Source: JBFJVZ01 sp041623895
GTDB taxonomy: Bacteria > Planctomycetota > Planctomycetia > Pirellulales > Pirellulaceae
Length of the DNA stretch: 18,796 bases
Assembly (NCBI GenBank): GCA_041623895.1
Contig: JBFJVZ010000105.1
Span: forward strand, 1 to 18,796
Direction of reading: 5' to 3'
Position numbers and translations under genes: made by a program. The number at the start of each line of letters is the position of its first letter. Within the stretch, counting starts at the first letter, position 1. The notes under the pieces are model-generated. The model searched no databases. It had not been told where the DNA came from and saw only the letters and a program-made list of their open reading frames with translations. Shown here piece by piece: positions 1 through 7,905 of the stretch.

Positions 1-243
1 CGGTCCAGATTTACGCTTCCACCGCTATCTTATTTCATGATTATTGAGCAGCAGTTCCTAAGCCGGACGCTCTCCCTGTCCTGGCAACGGCATCACCGGC
101 AGGCGTCCTGGCCTACGTCTCCCCAACCGAGTCGCCGAATTCGTTTTAGCAAGTAGAATCGAGCCAGCCAGTTTTTCGGCCTTGGCAGACAACCGAATGA
201 GACACCGTCAGTTTCCATTCAAAACACGTATCGTTCATCCGTT
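1..243. other. Non-coding leader upstream of the ThuA fusion gene
   Basis: No credible gene was seen on either strand. The segment should hold the promoter of the gene starting at 244, but no convincing -35/-10 pair can be picked by eye. A weak imperfect inverted repeat is present: GGACGC at 65-70 and GCGTCC at 103-108, with further CCTG/CAGG matches inside. It may be a degenerate intergenic repeat or the terminator of a gene to the left of the window. Upstream of the start codon no clear Shine-Dalgarno motif is visible. Confidence 0.35.
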
Positions 244-3200
244 ATGAAATACTTTGCTTCGCTAATCATTCTTTACTTCGTATTCGTCGGCTCGGCCAAC
301 GCCCAGGACGACTCCGGCAAGCCAATCAAAGCACTGTTGATTGCCGGCGGCTGCTGCCATGATTATGCAGCTCAACACAAAGTCCTGTTCGACGGCATCC
401 AAAGACGCGCCAACGTTCAAGTCGACGTGTTTTGGACCGACGATACGTCCGTCAATCCACCGCTGGCGATTTATCAGAAAGATGACTGGGCCGATGGCTA
501 CGACGTAATTATTCACGATGAATGCGCAGCCGGAAATAAAAGCGTCGATATCGTCAAGCGAATCCTGAAAGCTCATCAGACGATCCCATCGGTGCATCTG
601 CATTGTGCCATGCATAGTTTTCGCACCGGCACCGATCTGTGGTTTCAACACTTGGGCTTGGCGTCAAACGCACACGGCCCGCAACAGCCGATCGAAGTCG
701 AGTTTGTCGACACGGGGCACCCAATCACTCAAGGCTTGGCAAATTGGACGACGGAAAACGAGGAGCTGTACAACAACATCAAGGTCTACGACGCACACCC
801 ACTGGCGACGGGGAAACAAACTTATCTTCGCGGTGGCAAGCAAGTCGTCGACGAGCACATCGTTGCCTGGACGAACGAAAAACAAGGCGCCCGCAGCTTC
901 AGCACGACGCTTGGTCACAACACCAACACAGTCGGCGATGATCGATATCTAAATCTGGTCACCCGCGGGCTGCTTTGGGTTTGCGACAAGCTTGAACCAC
1001 AGTACATGACGCCTTTCAAAGGTAACAACAGAATTCGATTCAACGAAGGCGTTGCCGAAATGAAAGCCAAAGCAGCGGCCGAAAAACTTGGCTCCATGCC
1101 CAAAGATGCAACGCTGGTCAAAATCTCTGCCTCCAGTGTGCAGAACGGTAACGAAATGATTCATGTGCTGGACGGCGATCGCCAAACCCGCTGGTGTGCC
1201 GAAAACGATCAATATCCACAGTGGTTGATGTTTGAATTCCAACAGCCGCAGGTGATCAAGAGCGTGCAGCTTGTCTGGGAGTTTGATAAAGCGTACCAGT
1301 ACAAAATCGAAGGTTCGTCCAACGGTAACGACTGGAAGATGCTGTTGGACGCAACCAACAACCCCGACGCCGATCCGGGCGCTCAGCCGTTGGCCGAGTC
1401 GACCGCGAGCAAGTTTCTGCGGATCACCGGCGTTGGACCGCAGGGCGGCGGTTGGTGCAGCATCCGCGAGCTGATCGTCAATGCAGACGGCGTCAAATCA
1501 TTATGGCCCGCCAACCCCGACAAGGAATCATTCGAGCCGTTTGCGATGCTGGTTGACCCTTTCAGAAAAAGCGGCAACATCCAGCCCCTCATCCGACCAC
1601 TGACACCCGAGCAAGAAGCCAGCATCCTGCGGGACATGCAAGTTGCCGACGGCTTCGAGGCGACTGTTTTCGCAGCGCCGCCTGCGGTCAATTATCCCGT
1701 GTTTGTCGCCGCCGCGCCCGATGGCACGCTGTATGTCAGTTCCGACGGCAACGGTTCACTTGGCCGCAGTCCCGATCGCGGACGCGTGATTCGGCTGCGC
1801 GACAATGATGGCGATGGGCGGGCCGATGAGACCAAAGTTTTTTGCAAAGTCGACGCGCCGCGCGGTTTAGTTTGGGATCACGATCGCCTGTACTTGATGC
1901 ACCCACCGCACTTGAGCGCCTTTATCGATCACGATGGAGACGGTATTGCCGATCAGCAAAAAATACTCGTCAAGAATCTGGCCTTTGGTTACGACAAGCG
2001 GCCCGCCGATCATACGACCAACGGCCTCAGCATCGGTGTCGACGGTTGGCTGTACATTGCCGGCGGTGACTTTGGATTCATTGACGCCGAAGGAACCGAC
2101 GGACGCAAGCTGACTCATCGCGGCGGTGGCGTGATCCGCGTCCGCCCCGATGGCAGCGGCTTGGAACTTTACTCGACCGGTACGCGGAACATCTTGGAAG
2201 TCGCCATCAGCCCTCGCATGGATCTGTTCGCGCGAGACAACACCAATGACGGCGGCGGCTGGGATGTTCGTTTCCACCATTTCACCGGCGGCGAAGATCA
2301 CGGCTATCCGCGACTGTACAAAAACTTTGCCGACGAATGTGTGCCTCCGCTGGCCGATTACGGCGGCGGCTCTGGCTGCGGTGCGGTGTACATTGACGAA
2401 CCGGGCTTCGGGGACTGGAATGACGCGCCGTTTACCGCCGACTGGGGAAAGGGTGCGCTGTATCATCATCGCCTGCAGCCCGCCGGGGCCACGTTTCGCG
2501 AAACCAGGACGCCGGAGCCTTTTATTCGGATGACGCGTCCCACCGATGCCGATGTCGACGCGATGAGCCGCCTGTATTGCGCCAGCTGGCGCGGTGCCAC
2601 GTTCAACTGGGAAGGCCCCGACGTTGGTTACATCATCCGCGTCCAACCAAAAGGTTTTCCGCCCCAACCGCTGCCCGAGTTTTCCAAACTCAGCGACGGC
2701 GAATTAGTTCAACTGTTTGATTCGCCCAGCCATCGAAGGCGGCTGGCCGCTCAGCGAGAGTTACTCCGCCGCGGCAATAGCGAACAGCGGCGGTTGTACG
2801 AAATGGGCAAAGCCGCACGCTCGGTTGATCGCAATTTGGCCCAACGTCTGCAGAACGAAGCAACCGATGCGGAAGTGATCGAAGCACTTTCGCATGACCA
2901 TCCCGTGATTGTCCATATCGCCACCCGTTCGCTGGCTTTGCGCGGTGCCGTAGCGGCTTGTTTTCAGGCTCTTGACGATTTGCTTAGCACTGACAGGGCA
3001 CTTGACCGGGAAAAGTCCATGACTCCGTCACTTCGCGCACTGGCCATGATGCACCGACCCGACGTCGTTGATGGGCTGATCAAGCGTCTGCACAACACAA
3101 CCGAGCCACAGCGACATCAACAAATCCTCGCCGCGCTCTGTCGTTTGCACTTCATCGAAGGCCAGTGGAATGGCCAATCTTGGGGCACGCGGCCTGACAC

Positions 3201-4440
3201 ACGAGGTCCTTACTATCAGCCTGAACGCTGGCGCGAGACCGACAAAATCGCTGCCGTACTGAAGCAGGAATTGGCAACGTTGGCGCCATCGTCGGCTGTT
3301 TTTCTGGTTCGCGAAATGAATCGCAATCGGATTTCGTCTCGTGATGCACTCGACCGAATCATCGAATTGGCCCGCCAGGATCATGCGATGGTCGGCGATG
3401 CGGTCGCCCAACTGGCGTCGTCCAGCGAAGTTCCCGTGGCCGCGCTGTCGCTGTTGGTCGATGCGATCAACAATCCAAGCAGCAGCTCGGCAACGCTGGC
3501 CGATGCGGTCAGGGCACTGACAAAGATTAATCAACCGGACGCTCTCTCGCTCGCGCTAACAGCCTTGGCAAAACTGGATGCCTTGCCAGGATCGCAAAAA
3601 AACCTCGACTCGGCACGCAGCGTTTTATTCAACTCCTCTTTACCGCAAAACCATATCGCCGAGGTTATCGGTCAGGCGAATCGTAGTACCGGAACCACGG
3701 CAATCTGGGCCGACGCATCGCTGCTGGCGATCGCTACGAAACGCAACGCCAGCCCCGAATCACGTGAGCTCGCGCAACAAGCGATCGACCAAGCCTGGTC
3801 AAGCATCGATCGACGCATCCGTTTCATCCAAGCCGCTCAGAAGACGCGCAACCATTTCCTGGACGACCGCATTCTGAGGGCCATGCACGACACTAACCCA
3901 TCGTTAGCGAAAGTTGCCACTGCGGCCGCAAACAGCCTGCGACTGATTTCTAAGAACACCGATATTTCAGCAAAAATCAAAAGCCTGAGTGTGGAAGCGG
4001 CACTGGCCGCGACCATCAAGATGAAAGGTGACATTGGACGCGGCGAACAGCTGTTTACCAAACTTAACTGCGTGGCATGTCACACGATCAGCAAAGATGT
4101 AGCACAAAAAGGGCCCTACCTGGGTAATATCGCGCAAACTTACAAACGCCCGGATTTGGCCGCCGCCATCCTGCAACCGAGCAAAACCATTGCTCAGGGG
4201 TTCGCCACCACCGCAGTCCTGACAGCCGACGGCGCCCTGATCACCGGATTTGTCACCGACGAACAAGCCGATCGTGTCACCCTACGTGACAGCAACGCGA
4301 AAGAGTTTACGATCATGAAGGACGAAATCGAGGATCGAAAGACTTTGCCGGCGTCCGTCATGCCGAACGGATTGGCTGGCGACCACACCGTTTATGACTT
4401 GGCATCGATCCTGGATTACCTTCAATCGTTATCAAACTAA
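244..4440 (+). CDS. Secreted ThuA / F5-8 type C / PVC-type membrane-bound dehydrogenase / HEAT / haem-binding fusion protein
   Basis: This is a 1398-aa exported redox protein, probably acting in the periplasm on a carbohydrate or polyol. Substrate and electron partner are unknown. A signal peptide covers residues 1-20 (hydrophobic core, cleavage after SANA). A ThuA-like, glutamine-amidotransferase-like domain follows at about 27-248. A discoidin (F5/8 type C) carbohydrate-binding-like domain lies at about 289-416 (VLDGDRQTRW, then GGWCSIRELIV). The Pirellula/Verrucomicrobium-type dehydrogenase beta-propeller domain spans about 460-803 and carries two Asp-rich loops, DNDGDGRADE and DHDGDGIADQ. 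An alpha-helical HEAT-like stretch covers about 815-1245. A C-terminal haem-binding domain has CVACH at 1276-1280 and a likely axial Met at 1373 (SVMPNGL). Each part is a familiar planctomycete family (TIGR02604/TIGR02603-like). The substrate is inference. The ATG at 244 is chosen because the signal peptide begins there. Confidence 0.95.
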   Translation: MKYFASLIILYFVFVGSANAQDDSGKPIKALLIAGGCCHDYAAQHKVLFDGIQRRANVQVDVFWTDDTSVNPPLAIYQKDDWADGYDVIIHDECAAGNKSVDIVKRILKAHQTIPSVHLHCAMHSFRTGTDLWFQHLGLASNAHGPQQPIEVEFVDTGHPITQGLANWTTENEELYNNIKVYDAHPLATGKQTYLRGGKQVVDEHIVAWTNEKQGARSFSTTLGHNTNTVGDDRYLNLVTRGLLWVCDKLEPQYMTPFKGNNRIRFNEGVAEMKAKAAAEKLGSMPKDATLVKISASSVQNGNEMIHVLDGDRQTRWCAENDQYPQWLMFEFQQPQVIKSVQLVWEFDKAYQYKIEGSSNGNDWKMLLDATNNPDADPGAQPLAESTASKFLRITGVGPQGGGWCSIRELIVNADGVKSLWPANPDKESFEPFAMLVDPFRKSGNIQPLIRPLTPEQEASILRDMQVADGFEATVFAAPPAVNYPVFVAAAPDGTLYVSSDGNGSLGRSPDRGRVIRLRDNDGDGRADETKVFCKVDAPRGLVWDHDRLYLMHPPHLSAFIDHDGDGIADQQKILVKNLAFGYDKRPADHTTNGLSIGVDGWLYIAGGDFGFIDAEGTDGRKLTHRGGGVIRVRPDGSGLELYSTGTRNILEVAISPRMDLFARDNTNDGGGWDVRFHHFTGGEDHGYPRLYKNFADECVPPLADYGGGSGCGAVYIDEPGFGDWNDAPFTADWGKGALYHHRLQPAGATFRETRTPEPFIRMTRPTDADVDAMSRLYCASWRGATFNWEGPDVGYIIRVQPKGFPPQPLPEFSKLSDGELVQLFDSPSHRRRLAAQRELLRRGNSEQRRLYEMGKAARSVDRNLAQRLQNEATDAEVIEALSHDHPVIVHIATRSLALRGAVAACFQALDDLLSTDRALDREKSMTPSLRALAMMHRPDVVDGLIKRLHNTTEPQRHQQILAALCRLHFIEGQWNGQSWGTRPDTRGPYYQPERWRETDKIAAVLKQELATLAPSSAVFLVREMNRNRISSRDALDRIIELARQDHAMVGDAVAQLASSSEVPVAALSLLVDAINNPSSSSATLADAVRALTKINQPDALSLALTALAKLDALPGSQKNLDSARSVLFNSSLPQNHIAEVIGQANRSTGTTAIWADASLLAIATKRNASPESRELAQQAIDQAWSSIDRRIRFIQAAQKTRNHFLDDRILRAMHDTNPSLAKVATAAANSLRLISKNTDISAKIKSLSVEAALAATIKMKGDIGRGEQLFTKLNCVACHTISKDVAQKGPYLGNIAQTYKRPDLAAAILQPSKTIAQGFATTAVLTADGALITGFVTDEQADRVTLRDSNAKEFTIMKDEIEDRKTLPASVMPNGLAGDHTVYDLASILDYLQSLSN

Positions 4441-4460
4441 CTTCGGGCGCCCTGACAACA

Positions 4461-5468
4461 ATGACAAACACACCCATTCTGACGGTCCAACAGCACATCT
4501 TGCAGGAACAGAAACGCTTTCCCGGCGCGTCGGGCGAGTTTTCTTGGTTGCTATCCGGCATTACGATGGCGACCAAATTAATCCAAGCCAAAGTGCGACG
4601 CGCCGGGCTGATCGACATTCTGGGCGATCATGGTGCGGTCAACGTCCAAGGTGAAGTGCAACAGAAGCTGGATGTTTTCTCCAACGAAATGCTGGTCGAA
4701 TGCTTGGCCGTCCGAGAAAGCATTGGCGTGCTGGCTTCGGAAGAAAACGAAGAACCGCTGTTGGTGCACAAAGGCTCCGAGAACGCCAACTACGCCGTCA
4801 TTTTTGACCCGCTGGATGGCTCCTCCAATATCGACGTCAATGTTAGCGTGGGCACAACATTTTCCATTGTTCGGCGGCCGCCGGGCGTCAGCTTGGATGA
4901 ACCGGAAAAGTGGGTCTTGCAACCCGGCAGCAAACAGATCGCAGCAGGTTACGTTGTTTACGGTTCGTCGACCATTCTTGTTTACAGCGTGGGCAACGGC
5001 GTGCACGGATTCACGCTCGATCCGGCCGTGGGTGCTTACGTCCTCAGCCACCCCAACATGCAGATGCCCGAGCAAGGCAAGTATTACTCGGTCAACGAAG
5101 CTTACTTGGAATCGTTCCCGCCGCGGTACGCCGAGTATATCCACCGGTTAAGATCCGGCGTTCTCGATCGAAACTACGCTTCGCGATACATCGGATCGAT
5201 GGTCGCGGATTTTCATCGCACGTTGCTCAAGGGCGGCGTGTTCATCTATCCGCCCACGAAAGCCAATCCCTCGGGAAAACTGCGGTTATTATACGAGGCA
5301 AATCCCGTCGCTTTCTTAGCCGAACAATCCGGCGGGATGGCAATCGATGGTGAGCGCCGGATCCTGGACATTCAACCCACCAGCATCCATCAACGCACGC
5401 CGCTGGTCGTCGGCAGCCGTGTCGAATTGGCCGACTTTGAACGATTTGTGCTGCAAAGCCAATCCTAA
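4461..5468 (+). CDS. fbp: Class I fructose-1,6-bisphosphatase
   Basis: The enzyme hydrolyses fructose 1,6-bisphosphate to fructose 6-phosphate and phosphate in the cytoplasm, a step of gluconeogenesis and sugar-phosphate recycling. The 335-aa length is normal for class I enzymes. Visible family features are the metal-site acidic pair at E94/E95 (ASEENEE), the signature DPLDGSSN at 116-123 (ligands D116 and D119), the YIGSMVADFHR block at 243-253, and the YEANPVAF block with the metal-ligand Glu at 279. All key residues are present, so it should be active. It starts 20 nt after the stop of the ThuA fusion gene on the same strand, so co-transcription is likely. No clear Shine-Dalgarno sequence precedes the ATG. 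The pairing with a secreted dehydrogenase does not by itself show a shared pathway. Confidence 0.97.
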   Translation: MTNTPILTVQQHILQEQKRFPGASGEFSWLLSGITMATKLIQAKVRRAGLIDILGDHGAVNVQGEVQQKLDVFSNEMLVECLAVRESIGVLASEENEEPLLVHKGSENANYAVIFDPLDGSSNIDVNVSVGTTFSIVRRPPGVSLDEPEKWVLQPGSKQIAAGYVVYGSSTILVYSVGNGVHGFTLDPAVGAYVLSHPNMQMPEQGKYYSVNEAYLESFPPRYAEYIHRLRSGVLDRNYASRYIGSMVADFHRTLLKGGVFIYPPTKANPSGKLRLLYEANPVAFLAEQSGGMAIDGERRILDIQPTSIHQRTPLVVGSRVELADFERFVLQSQS

Positions 5469-5606
5469 ACCCTGACATAACGTACTGACTGCCGGCAACT
5501 TCGCATCGCCAAAACCGGACGGACTAAGTAATCTATAGCTAATCCTTTCTGCAATCCCGCCTCCACGGCTCTGTGGGCTAATCGATTCCCCCTTTGAAAC
5601 CTCGGC
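5469..5606. other. Intergenic region between fbp and the next gene
   Basis: This is 138 nt without a gene. I see no strong terminator: only a weak hairpin (CCAC, 6-nt loop, GTGG) near 5561-5576 without a T-run. It is long enough to hold a separate promoter for the gene at 5607, but none can be named with confidence. Confidence 0.3.
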
Positions 5607-7016
5607 ATGACGTCCAGACACAGATTTCAATGCGTCAACCGAAACGTGCTGCTGATTGCCGCAATCGTTTCTCTGGTCATGCCGGTGCGCGGGGAAGATG
5701 TTTCAGCTGACGCAAAACGTATGTATCTGGTCGATGGCCAAGTCGTCGACGCGGACAGCGGTGATCCGATCAAGTCGTTCCGTGTGTTGCCGGGAACCCC
5801 GTATCGGGGTGATGGCAACGCCGTTGCCGTGTGGCAGCCACACATGATTCGCGAGATGACGGACGGTGTTTTCAGATGGCCACGCACCCGCGGGTACAAA
5901 GAGATGCGGTTTCGCGTCGAAGCCGATGGTTTTCGTCCCGCAACCACCAATTGGCTTGGTGTCGGCGGCCCTTACATGCGATTGAAAGTTCACTTGCGTC
6001 GCGATCCCGGCATTCGCGTTATCGTGCTCACACCAGAAGGATCACCGGCAACTGACGCCACCATCGCCATCGGACTGCCCAATCGGGGCATTCGGCTGGA
6101 TGGGTGTCGTGTCGATGGCGTTGGCGAACCAGAATCGTCGCGGCTGAGCGATCAGTGGCGTCGTCCCGAAACCGTTCAAACGGATGCCGACGGCCAGTGT
6201 GTTGTGCCTGCTGAGTCTGATCCGAACGCCACGCTTTGTGTGGTCCATCCGGATGGTTACTTGGAAATGCCCTTCAGCAAATTTACCGAACTGGCTTCGC
6301 AAGCGCCCCTGCCATTGGAACTGAAACCATGGGGACGCATCCGCGGAAAAGTGCTTTGGAAGGACAAACCTGGCGTTGGCGAACGGGTCACCGCAACGAT
6401 CCACCGGCAGCAAGGTTACCCTGGAATCGTCTCGGCTTACCCGTCGGCAATCGCAGACTCCCGAGGCGAATACCTGCTGCCGTACATTCCACCGGGACAG
6501 GTTCAAGTTGGTCATGCCGTCCAGTTGCCGGAGGGAACCAGCCTAAGTCCGACAGCCGTGGTTTACGAGTATCCGATTTTTCATGTCGACGTGCAGGCCG
6601 GGCAAACCGTGAATGTCGACATCGGCGGCAAAGGAATCGAAGTCATCGGCAAATTAGCGGGTGTCGAATCTTTCGATGATGTGACCATTGCTATCCAGCC
6701 ACCAGCGCCGGACGTGTTTGCTTGGGTCAAGTTCGGAAACCCCGGCGGCGGTAACGATTTGCGACAGGGGTTCGCGGCATTACGGGGATCGGAGTACGCG
6801 CCGCTGTACTTCCGCGGTTCATTGCCGGTCGCCGACGACGGATCCTTCCGAATTGAAGACGTGATGACCGGAAATTTCAACCTGATCGTTTCCGGAAGCG
6901 CGTCTGCTTCGGCATCGTTCAAGGCCACATCTTTCGGCCAAGATCCGATCGATTTGGGAACGATCCAAGTCAAGCCGCAGCCGCCAGCAGAAGCCAAAGT
7001 CTCCGAAGACGGCTGA
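5607..7016 (+). CDS. Secreted protein with carboxypeptidase-regulatory-like beta-sandwich domains
   Basis: A 469-aa protein of unknown specific role. Residues 1-29 look like a signal peptide (basic start, then LLIAAIVSLVMPVRG), so it is probably exported. The mature part reads as several Ig-like or carboxypeptidase-regulatory-like beta domains: one near 37-130 (YLVDGQVVDADSGDPIKSF), one near 134-210 (GIRVIVLTPEGSPATDA), one near 240-340 (WGRIRGKVLWKDKPG, then SRGEYLLPYIPPGQ), and a terminal segment with DDGSFRIEDVMTGNFNLIV. Such domains usually bind or scaffold. No catalytic motif, transmembrane anchor or cysteine pattern is visible. The C-terminal tail is Pro/Ala/Lys-rich and probably disordered. 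Similar proteins are abundant in planctomycetes, some as parts of larger peptidases. This copy looks stand-alone and complete. The ATG at 5607 gives the whole signal peptide. Confidence 0.9.
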   Translation: MTSRHRFQCVNRNVLLIAAIVSLVMPVRGEDVSADAKRMYLVDGQVVDADSGDPIKSFRVLPGTPYRGDGNAVAVWQPHMIREMTDGVFRWPRTRGYKEMRFRVEADGFRPATTNWLGVGGPYMRLKVHLRRDPGIRVIVLTPEGSPATDATIAIGLPNRGIRLDGCRVDGVGEPESSRLSDQWRRPETVQTDADGQCVVPAESDPNATLCVVHPDGYLEMPFSKFTELASQAPLPLELKPWGRIRGKVLWKDKPGVGERVTATIHRQQGYPGIVSAYPSAIADSRGEYLLPYIPPGQVQVGHAVQLPEGTSLSPTAVVYEYPIFHVDVQAGQTVNVDIGGKGIEVIGKLAGVESFDDVTIAIQPPAPDVFAWVKFGNPGGGNDLRQGFAALRGSEYAPLYFRGSLPVADDGSFRIEDVMTGNFNLIVSGSASASASFKATSFGQDPIDLGTIQVKPQPPAEAKVSEDG

Positions 7017-7038
7017 CGAACAGGCCGATCGGAAAGTT

Positions 7039-7899
7039 TCACTCGGGCCGGTTGTTCATAAAGAAATCGATCACGCGCTGCGGCTCGGGATGATCGAAAT
7101 GATGCCCATTCGATTTAGTGGTCCCCTCGGCGACGCTGATCAGCTGCAGCTCGTGGTCAAATTTTCGCAACTGCTCTCGTAGTCGATAGGTGTTTTCCTT
7201 GGCCGGCACCACACGGTCGTTCTCAGAGACAATATGCAACAGCGGAATTTTTTCCCGGGCAATGATCTCTGCATGATCGATGGGCATTTGGTCGTATTCC
7301 AAAGCCTCTTTTTCGTTTAGCTGATACGCCGCCAGGCATTGTTTCCAGGCTGCAATGCTGCCGATTCCTGAACCTTTGCCACCGGGCCAACTGCGAAAAT
7401 CACAAACGGGCGTGTCGCAATAAATCGATGCCACGCGTTCCGGATACCTGGCGGTCCAGTTGTAGACAAACAGTCCGCCGCGGCTGACCCCTTCCATCGA
7501 TGCCTTGGGATTCAATCCGCGCTCGTTGACCAGAAACTGATAGAATTTTTCGGCGCGCTGGACGACATCGGGACAACCGAATTGCCCTCCGACATCAAAG
7601 TAGGCCAGATGAAATCCTTTGCCCACCAGCTCGATATCCATCTCGGCGTGATAACCGGGGAATCGTGCGCGCCAAATCCAGGGGTTGCCTGCCAGCGCTT
7701 TCGCCGGAGTGACCAAGTACGCTGAGGAGCCCGCGATCTGGAAATGAAATTGATCAAATCCGTGCCAGGCGGTCTTCTTGGAATACCAGTTCGCGGCAAC
7801 TTCTTGTGACCTTACTGAACTGCTAGACAGCAAGACGACCAGCGCCAACAGCAGTGGCCGACTTATCAATGCGATCACAAATCTGATTCTTGGAATCAT
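7039..7899 (-). CDS. Exported alpha/beta-hydrolase (esterase/prolyl-oligopeptidase-like)
   Basis: A 286-aa predicted periplasmic or lipid-facing hydrolase; the substrate is unknown. The N terminus (residues 1-31) is a signal peptide or anchor with a long LLLALVVLLSSSS core. The alpha/beta-hydrolase fold is supported by the nucleophile elbow GVSRGG (Ser139), an acid in SENDRVVP (Asp228) and a late histidine in GHHFDHP (His266 or His267). Together these give a plausible Ser-Asp-His triad. The region FDVGGQFGCPD resembles the oxyanion-side loop of this family. The start codon lies only 6 nt beyond the stop of the FtsK-like gene, so the two are almost certainly co-transcribed and may be translationally coupled. 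Whether the enzyme works with the FtsK-like machine, for instance by remodelling the envelope or acting on an exported product, is inference. Similar esterases also occur alone in planctomycetes. Confidence 0.92.
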   Translation of the reverse strand: MIPRIRFVIALISRPLLLALVVLLSSSSVRSQEVAANWYSKKTAWHGFDQFHFQIAGSSAYLVTPAKALAGNPWIWRARFPGYHAEMDIELVGKGFHLAYFDVGGQFGCPDVVQRAEKFYQFLVNERGLNPKASMEGVSRGGLFVYNWTARYPERVASIYCDTPVCDFRSWPGGKGSGIGSIAAWKQCLAAYQLNEKEALEYDQMPIDHAEIIAREKIPLLHIVSENDRVVPAKENTYRLREQLRKFDHELQLISVAEGTTKSNGHHFDHPEPQRVIDFFMNNRPE

Positions 7900-7905
7900 C
7901 GTTGG

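Noticed and set aside
1867..2667. A 266-codon minus-strand frame
   Set aside because: It is antisense to the dehydrogenase domain of the ThuA fusion gene, has no recognisable domain, and reflects mirrored codon bias.
4578..5144. A 188-codon minus-strand frame
   Set aside because: It lies wholly opposite fbp, whose catalytic motifs are intact, and shows no domain.
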